Of a stretch of DNA of 7,792 nucleotides, positions 1 to 5,408 are shown piece by piece. The position numbers were made by a program, and so were the translations under genes. The stretch spans positions 4,064-11,855 of the forward strand of contig QHON01000134.1 of NCBI GenBank assembly GCA_003218815.1, written 5' to 3'. The notes under the pieces were generated by a model. It saw nothing but the letters and a program-made list of their open reading frames with translations. It searched no databases and was not told where the DNA came from. Each line of letters begins with the position of its first letter. Position 1 is the first letter of the stretch. The DNA is from Verrucomicrobiota bacterium. GTDB taxonomy: Bacteria; Verrucomicrobiota; Verrucomicrobiia; Chthoniobacterales; UBA10450.

Positions 1-1122
1 CCGGAGGCCAACGCGCTCGAAGCCGCCATGGTCGATAAAATCGACATCTATGGTGTGCAAAATTTGCGGCAGACGTTTGATTTTTTGCGCGGGGAAACGG
101 CCCTCCTGCCCACGCGCGCCGATTTGACTGGCTTTTTTGCGACCCATCAAAGCTACGACGTTGATTTCAGCGATGTAAAAGGCCAGGGCCACGTCAAGCG
201 CGCGATGGAAGTGGCCGTGGCCGGCGGTCACAACGTATTGATGATCGGCCCTCCCGGCTCAGGTAAATCGATGCTTTCAAAACGCATCCCCACAATCATT
301 CCACCCCTTTCGCTCGAAGAAGCGATTGAAACCACCAAAATTCATAGTATTGCCGGTTTGCTCAACGGTGAGCGGTCGTTCGTTTCGATACGACCATTTC
401 GATCGCCACATCACACCATCAGCGACATTGGCCTGCTCGGCGGTGGCGCATTCCCAAATCCGGGCGAAGTAAGTCTGGCGCACAATGGCGTCCTCTTTCT
501 CGATGAACTGCCTGAGTTCAAACGATCGGCATTGGAAGTGATGCGCCAGCCGATTGAAGACGGGAAGGTCACAATTTCGCGCGCCGCCGGCAGCCTTACG
601 TTTCCGGCGGAGTTCATGCTGGTAGCGGCGATGAACCCTTGCCCATGCGGATATTTTGGCGATTTAAAGCGCGAATGCCGTTGCGGTCCTGTTCAGGTGC
701 AACGCTATCGCCAGCGCATTTCGGGGCCGTTGCTCGATCGCATCGACCTGCACATCGAAGTGCCGGCAGTCGAATACCGAGACGTCGCCAGCGAGCGCGC
801 CGAAGAACCTTCCACGTTGATTCGCGAGCGCGTTGGCTGCGCGCGCCAGAAACAGCAGGAACGATTTTCTCGCGAGCTCAAAACAAACTGCAACGCACGG
901 ATGACTACGCGCCATCTTAAGCAACATTGCAAACTCAGCCAGGATTCGCAGGACCTGATTCGCGTAGCGATGAACGAATTGAACCTCAGCGCCCGCGCTT
1001 ACGATCGCATCCTGAAAGTCTCGCGCACCATCGCCGATCTCGACGATAAGATTGATATCTCACCCGAGCACGTCAGCGAGGCGATTCAATATCGCACCTT
1101 CGATCGCACTCTCTGGGTTTGA
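1..1122 (+). CDS. comM: YifB/ComM family Mg-chelatase-like AAA+ ATPase (5' partial)
   Basis: The frame is open from the first base, so the gene begins upstream. About 373 residues are visible against roughly 500 in the family; the missing part is most of the N-terminal Lon/S5-like domain. Seen: Walker A GPPGSGKS (247-270), the family signature RPFRSPHHT (391-417), Walker B VLFLDE (490-507), a four-cysteine segment (CPCG...CRC, 634-684), the arginine-finger/sensor stretch GPLLDRIDLH (724-753), and a C-terminal Mg_chelatase_C-type helical domain with LSARAYDRILKVSRTIADL. Family knowledge: ComM is a hexameric cytoplasmic helicase that promotes branch migration when transforming DNA is integrated. 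It is widespread even in species not known to be competent, so YifB-type housekeeping recombination is also possible. It is not the cobalt/magnesium chelatase itself, because the full YifB signature is present. No terminator is evident after the stop codon. Confidence 0.95.
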   Translation, partial: PEANALEAAMVDKIDIYGVQNLRQTFDFLRGETALLPTRADLTGFFATHQSYDVDFSDVKGQGHVKRAMEVAVAGGHNVLMIGPPGSGKSMLSKRIPTIIPPLSLEEAIETTKIHSIAGLLNGERSFVSIRPFRSPHHTISDIGLLGGGAFPNPGEVSLAHNGVLFLDELPEFKRSALEVMRQPIEDGKVTISRAAGSLTFPAEFMLVAAMNPCPCGYFGDLKRECRCGPVQVQRYRQRISGPLLDRIDLHIEVPAVEYRDVASERAEEPSTLIRERVGCARQKQQERFSRELKTNCNARMTTRHLKQHCKLSQDSQDLIRVAMNELNLSARAYDRILKVSRTIADLDDKIDISPEHVSEAIQYRTFDRTLWV

Positions 1123-1224
1123 GCGCTGATCCCGTCTGATCGGTGCAACACAACAATTCGCTGGCGAAAGTTGAATCCATTCGGGATCCGCGGCGCATCT
1201 CATGAGAAACAACCTATTGAGATT

Positions 1225-1503
1225 ATGAAACCAACACCATTAACATTCCGCTCAAATCGCCGTTCACCGATGACGGATTACAATTATCATTCTACTGCCC
1301 TGGAAGGTTTTAATACCAATTGTGGGCGCGTCTCAGGTCCGTCGCTCTGGGAGATCAGCCGCAGCTATTTCAAAAACGAAGCCCGTCACGAGTTTCTGGG
1401 GGAAGCCGCACTTTTTGCGGTCGTCATCTTCACAGCGTTTCTTCCCTTGATAAGCAACGCACATACGCTGGTAGAATTTGTTCGTGCCATCAGCAACTAT
1501 TAG
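1225..1503 (+). CDS. small single-span membrane protein, unknown function
   Basis: I do not recognise a named family. The product is 92 residues from the ATG at 1225, or 77 from the ATG at 1270. An in-frame TTG at 1171 is also open. None of these starts has a good Shine-Dalgarno sequence. The N-terminal half is polar. A charged juxtamembrane stretch (SRSYFKNEARHEF, about residues 45-57) precedes one hydrophobic segment at about 61-77 (AALFAVVIFTAFLPLI), and a short tail ends in RAISNY. The layout suggests a single-pass inner-membrane protein with an amphipathic region before the helix. The last 20 bases overlap the start of the lipoprotein gene, so the two are probably cotranscribed and perhaps translationally coupled. 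The clear membrane segment and tight packing argue for a real gene, but it could be a chance open frame. Confidence 0.55.
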   Translation: MKPTPLTFRSNRRSPMTDYNYHSTALEGFNTNCGRVSGPSLWEISRSYFKNEARHEFLGEAALFAVVIFTAFLPLISNAHTLVEFVRAISNY

Positions 1504-2284
1504 CCGACAGACCTTTCGCCTGATATTTATTGCATGGTCGTTGTCACTTACCGGCTGCGGCTCCGCAACTGACCGCACCTTTGAGGAGACGATCCAGCAA
1601 TCTTATAAGATCGAGCCGGGCACCAGCATAAGCATCAAGAGCGTTGATGGTTCGATTCACGTTTACGGTTCGCCCGCTAGCGAGATAACGGTGCAAGCGA
1701 CCAAGAGAGCCTATACGCCCAAACGACTGAAACAGATCGCGGTCAATGTTTCGGTCCAAGCAGGGGCAGTTGCTATCGAGACGAATTTTCCAAAAGAACC
1801 GAGGTGGGGTTTATTTGACCGCTCGGGTACGGTCGATTACACGATCGTCCTTCCGGATACCGCCAGTATATCGAGATTGGAATTAGCGAATGGCGAAGTT
1901 TCAGTCGAGGGAATGCGTGGCCAAAGCGTCCATGCACACTTGGGGGAGGGCCGGATGTTTGATCACAATTGCTTCAGTAATGTGGATGTCACAGTAGGCC
2001 GCGGCACTCTCACCTTGGCTTACGAATGGTGGGAGCCGGGCAAATTTTCCGTTCAGGCAAACATCGCAAATGGAAATGCAATCGCGTTCTTCCCGAGCGA
2101 TGCCGTTTTCCATCTGATTGCTGAAACGGTTCACGGGAGAATCGCCAGCGACTTCGCCCCAGAAGGAGAGCGCCGTGCGGAGCCAACGGCCAAGATCGAC
2201 ATGTCAGTTAACGGCGGAAGCGACGTCGGAATTAAACTGAGTGCAACGGAAGGCAATATCAAAATCGTCGAGCAAAACCCCTGA
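1484..2284 (+). CDS. DUF4097-like putative outer-membrane lipoprotein
   Basis: The 266-residue product starts at GTG 1484. An in-frame stop at 1472-1474 leaves only TTG 1478 or GTG 1484 as starts that keep the signal peptide. GTG is preferred because a weak GGTAG (1470-1474) lies 9 bases upstream. The signal peptide has arginines at 8 and 12, a hydrophobic core (LIFIAWSLSL) and lipobox LTGC with the lipidated cysteine at residue 25 (1556-1558). Gly at +2 fits outer-membrane sorting. The mature part (about 242 residues) is beta-rich with repeated rungs such as SISIKSVDGSIHVYG, SRLELANGEVSVEGM and a final GNIKIVEQNP, the pattern of the DUF4097 putative-adhesin right-handed beta-helix. No catalytic motif is seen. 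Its ligand and role are unknown; such proteins are envelope-associated. It overlaps the upstream small membrane protein gene by 20 bases. Confidence 0.8.
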   Translation: MPSATISRQTFRLIFIAWSLSLTGCGSATDRTFEETIQQSYKIEPGTSISIKSVDGSIHVYGSPASEITVQATKRAYTPKRLKQIAVNVSVQAGAVAIETNFPKEPRWGLFDRSGTVDYTIVLPDTASISRLELANGEVSVEGMRGQSVHAHLGEGRMFDHNCFSNVDVTVGRGTLTLAYEWWEPGKFSVQANIANGNAIAFFPSDAVFHLIAETVHGRIASDFAPEGERRAEPTAKIDMSVNGGSDVGIKLSATEGNIKIVEQNP

Positions 2285-2290
2285 CACGGG

Positions 2291-2318
2291 TTGCGTCCAA
2301 AGATTCAGAATTTACAAT
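2291..2318 (+). promoter_or_regulatory. possible sigma70-type promoter for yajQ
   Basis: TTGCGT (2291-2296) and TACAAT (2313-2318) are separated by 16 bases in the 45-base gap between the lipoprotein stop and the yajQ ATG. The -10 box matches TATAAT at five of six positions; the -35 box matches only three. Transcription would begin about 5 bases before the ATG at 2330, giving a nearly leaderless mRNA, which fits the lack of a Shine-Dalgarno sequence there. This is pattern matching only; read-through from the lipoprotein gene is an alternative. Confidence 0.3.
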
Positions 2319-2329
2319 CCAAGTCGTAA

Positions 2330-2815
2330 ATGCCCTCGTTCGATATCGTCTCCGAAGTAGACAAGCAAGAGCTCGATAATGCGCTCAATCAAGCGCGCAA
2401 AGAGCTGGCCACCCGGTTCGATTTCAAGGGAACAACGGCTGAAATTCTCGCGGAGAAAGACAAAATCACTCTCACTGCCGAAGACGCTGCCCGGCTGCGA
2501 GGATTGCGTGAAATTGTGATCGGCAAACTTTCGAAACGTGGTGTCGACCTTCGCAACGTCGACCAAGGTGAGTCTGCGATCTCATCCGTCGGGCACGCCC
2601 GGCAGGAGTTAAAAATTCAGCAGGGTCTCGAGGGGAACAAGGCCAAGGAAATCATCCAGGCGATCAAATCACAGGGATTCAAGGTGCAAAGCCAAATGCA
2701 GGATCAACAAATTCGCGTCACTGGGAAAAAGAAAGACGACCTGCAAGCCGTAATTCAGTTCGTGCGCAGCCGCGACTTTGGCGTCGCCACAAATTTCAAG
2801 AATTTCCGCGACTGA
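2330..2815 (+). CDS. yajQ: YajQ family nucleotide-binding protein (UPF0234)
   Basis: The 161-residue protein has the usual family length (about 160-165) and the diagnostic N-terminus MPSFDIVSEVDKQELDNA, followed by TRFDFKGT at about 28-35. The C-terminal half contains the conserved KEIIQAIKSQGFKVQ and IRVTGKKKDDLQAVI blocks and ends FGVATNFKNFRD. Family knowledge: YajQ proteins have two ferredoxin-like domains and bind nucleotides. A Xanthomonas member is a cyclic-di-GMP receptor acting with a LysR-type regulator, but for most species the role is unsettled. The ATG at 2330 is certain from the family N-terminus. No Shine-Dalgarno sequence precedes it. The gene converges on moaD with only 12 bases between the two stop codons and no obvious terminator. 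Confidence 0.95.
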   Translation: MPSFDIVSEVDKQELDNALNQARKELATRFDFKGTTAEILAEKDKITLTAEDAARLRGLREIVIGKLSKRGVDLRNVDQGESAISSVGHARQELKIQQGLEGNKAKEIIQAIKSQGFKVQSQMQDQQIRVTGKKKDDLQAVIQFVRSRDFGVATNFKNFRD

Positions 2816-2827
2816 CTTCTGATTGAT

Positions 2828-3073
2828 TCAGCCGCCCTGCACCGGCGGCATGATTGAAATCTCTTCGCCCGGTTTTAATTCGTAATTGCGGTCGACAAAT
2901 TCGACGCCAACGCCAATGAGGATGCTTTTGTCCCGCGACCGCAGCGTCGGCACTTTCTCATAAATTTTTGTCAGTAGATCACCCACCGTAGCTTTGTCCG
3001 GAAGATCGATACTTAACTCAGACCCGCCGGCTAGGTCGCGCAAATGCGAGTAAAACTGGACCCGAATATTCAT
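2828..3073 (-). CDS. moaD: MoaD/ThiS family sulfur carrier protein, molybdopterin synthase small subunit-like
   Basis: The 81-residue beta-grasp protein starts at ATG 3073: MNIRVQFYSHLRDLAGGSE is the classic MoaD N-terminus, and the protein ends MPPVQGG, with the C-terminal Gly-Gly that is adenylated and thiocarboxylated. Family knowledge: MoaD donates sulfur, with MoaE, to convert precursor Z (cPMP) into molybdopterin. The YSHLRDLAGG and PPVxGG blocks favour MoaD over ThiS, but a sulfur carrier for another pathway cannot be excluded because neither moaE nor moeB is in the window. The start is 10 bases after the hpt stop, so the two are probably one transcript. An in-frame TTG at 3100 would add nine residues and overlap hpt; the family N-terminus argues against it. 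No Shine-Dalgarno sequence is visible. Confidence 0.88.
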   Translation of the reverse strand: MNIRVQFYSHLRDLAGGSELSIDLPDKATVGDLLTKIYEKVPTLRSRDKSILIGVGVEFVDRNYELKPGEEISIMPPVQGG

Positions 3074-3083
3074 CGGCGTGGGA

Positions 3084-3629
3084 TCAGGTGAGTTGAGCAA
3101 TCAATTCCCTTCGCAGGACGCCAATATAGGGAAGGTTGCGGTACTGTTCCATAAAATCGAGTCCGTAACCGACCACAAACTCGTCTTCGACTTCAAAGCC
3201 GACGTAATCTGCATCGACTTGCCGTGAGCGTTCTTTCTTTTTGCTAAGCAAAACGCAAATGCGGATGCTGCGCGGGTTGGCTGCTTTTAATTTCTCGCGA
3301 ATGGCGGCAAGCGTGTGACCGCTGTCCAGAATGTCATCGAGAAGAAGAATATTCCGATCGGCCACATCAGGCAGGCCGATCTGCTTGAAAATCACTTCTT
3401 GGCTGGTTTTGGCTTTTCCGTGATAACTCGCGACACTGAGACAATCCAGCTTCAGCGGGAGCGGAATCCGGCGCAGCAAGTCCGCTATGAAGATCAAGCT
3501 TCCGTTCAGTACCGCGATCACGGTTAACTCGCGATCACGATAGTCCTTCGAAATCTGTGCGGCGATCTCATCCAGTCGCCGGTGAATTGCTGGCTCATCA
3601 AACAACATGCGCTCCAGGTCGGCTTGCAT
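3084..3629 (-). CDS. hpt: hypoxanthine phosphoribosyltransferase
   Basis: The 181-residue protein matches the usual length of bacterial Hpt (about 175-185). Seen: LNGSLIF (41-47), the PRPP-binding loop LLLDDILDSGHT (95-106) with the acidic pair D98-D99 and the likely catalytic D102, the purine-binding segment DYVGFEVEDEFVVGYGLDF (141-159), and the C-terminal YRNLPYIGVL (163-172). Reaction: hypoxanthine (or guanine) plus PRPP gives IMP (or GMP) plus pyrophosphate; this is cytoplasmic purine salvage, EC 2.4.2.8. The ATG at 3629 is chosen because the N-terminal LERMLFDEPAIHRRLDEIA aligns with the family; M8 at 3608 would be a little short. It is first in an hpt-moaD pair and is transcribed divergently from the yjbQ-like gene. 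No strong -10/-35 pair was found upstream. Confidence 0.95.
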   Translation of the reverse strand: MQADLERMLFDEPAIHRRLDEIAAQISKDYRDRELTVIAVLNGSLIFIADLLRRIPLPLKLDCLSVASYHGKAKTSQEVIFKQIGLPDVADRNILLLDDILDSGHTLAAIREKLKAANPRSIRICVLLSKKKERSRQVDADYVGFEVEDEFVVGYGLDFMEQYRNLPYIGVLRRELIAQLT

Positions 3630-3671
3630 CGATAGATAATTACGCCACTAGGCCACACAAAGATCAACTCG

Positions 3672-3683
3672 CGAAAGCTTTCG
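3672..3683. promoter_or_regulatory. 12-bp perfect palindrome in hpt/yjbQ divergent region, candidate operator
   Basis: CGAAAGCTTTCG at 3672-3683 is a perfect palindrome 43 bases upstream of the hpt ATG and 56 upstream of the preferred yjbQ ATG. In the minus direction a TTGACT (-35-like, 3685-3690) lies next to it, but the hexamer at the right distance (TTGATC, 3662-3667) is a poor -10 box. The site could bind a dimeric regulator of one or both genes, or could be chance. Confidence 0.25.
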
Positions 3684-3738
3684 GAGTCAACGCACGACTA
3701 TGTTTTCTGTCGATGCTATTTTTGTGCCGCAAAATCGT

Positions 3739-4158
3739 ATGCGTATTTACCAGGAACAATTAGAAGTGCGCTCTGACGGCAGGGGCACGTACGAAATCAC
3801 CGACGATATTCAGGCAAAGATTGACCAGTCCGGCCTAAGCAATGGGATTGTGACAGTATTTGTTCAGCACACCAGTTGCAGCCTCATCATCATGGAGAAC
3901 GCCGATCCGACTGCGCGACGGGACTTGGAGGAATTCTTCAATCGGATTGCGCCGGAAGACGCCGATTACTTCACGCACGGCTCCGAAGGCAGCGATGACA
4001 TGCCGTCGCACATTCGCATGGTTTTGACCCGAACGAGCGAGACAGTGCCCATTGTGGATGGGAAAATGCGGCTCGGAACGTGGCAGGGAATTTTTCTCTT
4101 CGAACATCGTCGCGCACCACATCGACGCAAGATTTGGATCACAATTATAGGCGAATAG
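3739..4158 (+). CDS. yjbQ: YjbQ family protein (UPF0047, secondary thiamine-phosphate synthase type)
   Basis: From the ATG at 3739 the protein is 139 residues, the family length. It begins MRIYQEQLEVRSDGRGTYEIT, which aligns with the YjbQ N-terminus. Conserved blocks: QHTSCSLIIMENADPTARRD, EGSDDMPSHIR, GTWQGIFLFEHR and a final WITIIGE. An in-frame ATG at 3700 would add 13 residues; it has a GGAG at 3683-3686 but 13 bases away, so the upstream start is possible but less likely. Family knowledge: YjbQ proteins are small trimeric enzymes with conserved histidines. Escherichia coli YjbQ shows weak thiamine-phosphate synthase activity and can suppress thiE loss, while the physiological role is unclear. 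No thiamin gene is nearby. It is divergent from hpt and convergent with the serine hydrolase. Confidence 0.92.
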   Translation: MRIYQEQLEVRSDGRGTYEITDDIQAKIDQSGLSNGIVTVFVQHTSCSLIIMENADPTARRDLEEFFNRIAPEDADYFTHGSEGSDDMPSHIRMVLTRTSETVPIVDGKMRLGTWQGIFLFEHRRAPHRRKIWITIIGE

Positions 4159-4160
4159 CT

Positions 4161-4226
4161 GCTGTAGAGGCAGCCGTGTCGGCTGCAATCTTTTGGAACG
4201 CGGGCGATACGCCCCGCCGCTACAGC
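4161..4226. repeat. compound inverted-repeat element (REP/cruciform-like)
   Basis: The outer arms GCTGTAG (4161-4167) and CTACAGC (4220-4226) are perfect reverse complements. Between them lie two hairpins: GCAGCCG-TGT-CGGCTGC (4170-4186, 7-bp stem, 3-base loop) and GGGCG-ATA-CGCCC (4202-4214, 5-bp stem). Together they can fold into a three-way junction in either strand. The element fills the 61-base gap between the convergent yjbQ and serine hydrolase genes, and its right arm contains the serine hydrolase stop codon (TAG, minus strand, 4220-4222). The form resembles dispersed intergenic repeats that many bacterial genomes carry in copies. Only one copy is present here, so the repeat status is inference. 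Confidence 0.55.
4170..4194 (+). terminator. possible intrinsic terminator for yjbQ, within the repeat element
   Basis: A GC-rich 7-bp hairpin (4170-4186) starts 11 bases after the yjbQ stop codon and is followed, after two A residues, by TCTTTT (4189-4194). The U-tract is short and imperfect. Because the hairpin is part of a larger symmetric element, termination may be a side effect rather than its main role. Confidence 0.35.
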
Positions 4227-5365
4227 TCTGCATAAATCGCGTCCACAAGCCGCAATGATTTTTCGTTAGGCAGGAGCGATTGCTCCATCTGATTCATCAC
4301 GTAAGCAAAAGCGATTTTGTTTTGCGGATCGGCGAACCCATGGCTGCCGCCCGCGCCAGGATGTCCAAAAGCCATCGACGTGCCGAAAATTCGTCGCCTC
4401 GCACTCCGCGCATCTTTCATAAAGCCTGCGGAGAATGCAGTTGGTATTTGAAACACGCGGTCGATTCCATCGGCCAGTCTCGTTGTCATCCAACGCAAAG
4501 TTTCCGGTGAAAAGAAATGTTGTCCGTCGAGCTCGCCGCCATTCGCAAGCATGGAATAGAATTTTGCCAGCGCCGCGGCGCTCCCGATCCCGCCGAAAGA
4601 CACAATCGGTTGCGCGCGGATTGCGGGATTGTTCATCGCGCTGACCGCATGCAATCCGTAAGGGGAAGTAAATGTTTTGCGCGCCAGCGTGCCCGGCGTA
4701 ATTAAATCGACGTAAAATTGTTTCGGTTCCGGCGGTTTACCGGCTTTTGCGGCATACATCGTCGCCACTCGGGGATCCTCTTTTTCTGGCAAACCGATCC
4801 ACAGATCGAGTTTGAGAGGGTCGCCAAAAACCTCTCGCCAGTACTCCGGCAAAGATTTCTCAGCGATACGGCGGACAAGTTCATCGAGAAGAAAGCCGAA
4901 CGTACGGGCATGATAACCATGCCCGGTTCCCGGCGGCCACAACGGTCTCTGTTCTTCCAAAGCGCGAATGACTGGGCCGTAATCGAGCACATCGACTCGT
5001 CGATCGAGCGCGCAGAGTCCGCCTTGATGCGAAAGCAGCTCCGCGAGCGTGATCTTTTCTTTGCCGGCTTGCGCGAACTCCGGCCAGAACTCAACCACCC
5101 GTTCGTTAATGTCGATCTTATTCTCCTGTAAGACATGCAGCACGCAGGCGCTGCCCAGTCCCTTGGTGGCCGACCAAACGAGAACGATTGTATCTGATGC
5201 CCATCGATGCACGCGACGTGCATCGCGGAAGCCGCCGTAAAGATCGACAACCATTTTCCCATTTTGCCAAACTGAAACGGCAGCGCCTAAGTCGCCGAAG
5301 CGTGTAAAGTTCTCTTGAAAAAGCAGCGCGATCCGCTTTTGCAGGCCTTCGGCGTCCAATTTCAT
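4220..5365 (-). CDS. serine hydrolase, class C beta-lactamase/esterase EstB-like family
   Basis: From ATG 5365 the product is 381 residues. Seen: the nucleophile motif SATK (Ser65, Lys68), the family block LLSHQGGL (110-117), the second motif around Tyr151 in GTGHGYHA, and a C-terminal HPGAGG (335-340) in the place of the KTG box. These define the penicillin-binding-protein/class C beta-lactamase fold (Pfam Beta-lactamase). The HGYHA context is typical of the EstB-like carboxylesterase/peptidase branch rather than true AmpC. No signal peptide is visible, so a cytoplasmic enzyme on ester or peptide substrates is more likely than drug resistance; the substrate is unknown. An in-frame TTG at 5449 would overlap pepF by 41 bases and add 28 residues unlike the family. 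The ATG lies 43 bases after the pepF stop, so it is probably last in that operon. Its stop codon lies in the repeat element. Confidence 0.9.
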   Translation of the reverse strand: MKLDAEGLQKRIALLFQENFTRFGDLGAAVSVWQNGKMVVDLYGGFRDARRVHRWASDTIVLVWSATKGLGSACVLHVLQENKIDINERVVEFWPEFAQAGKEKITLAELLSHQGGLCALDRRVDVLDYGPVIRALEEQRPLWPPGTGHGYHARTFGFLLDELVRRIAEKSLPEYWREVFGDPLKLDLWIGLPEKEDPRVATMYAAKAGKPPEPKQFYVDLITPGTLARKTFTSPYGLHAVSAMNNPAIRAQPIVSFGGIGSAAALAKFYSMLANGGELDGQHFFSPETLRWMTTRLADGIDRVFQIPTAFSAGFMKDARSARRRIFGTSMAFGHPGAGGSHGFADPQNKIAFAYVMNQMEQSLLPNEKSLRLVDAIYAEL

Positions 5366-5408
5366 CCTGGAATTTTGGAGAGCCGACTTCCCTGTCTTCC
5401 AACTCTCG

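Noticed and set aside
1128..1188. GATCCCG and CGGGATC inverted repeat downstream of the ComM gene
   Set aside because: Only 7 bp with a loop of 47 bases and no T-tract; likely chance. The rest of 1123-1224 shows no convincing site.
2543..2563. Two GTCGAC palindromes 15 bases apart inside yajQ
   Set aside because: They encode the repeated VD in RGVDLRNVDQ, part of the conserved protein, so coding explains them.
2831..2849. GCCGCC/GGCGGC hairpin just after the yajQ stop
   Set aside because: It is formed by the codons for the conserved PPVQGG tail of MoaD and has no following T-tract in either direction, so it is not a credible terminator.
3835..4248. 137-codon open frame on the minus strand opposite yjbQ
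   Set aside because: It runs antisense through the well-supported YjbQ coding sequence, begins near the repeat element and shows no family features.
4718..5131. 137-codon open frame on the plus strand opposite the serine hydrolase
   Set aside because: Antisense shadow of a conserved gene with no recognisable domain.
4702..5262. 186-codon open frame on the minus strand within the serine hydrolase
   Set aside because: It is an alternative frame of the confidently identified serine hydrolase gene; composition is Arg/Ser-rich shadow translation.
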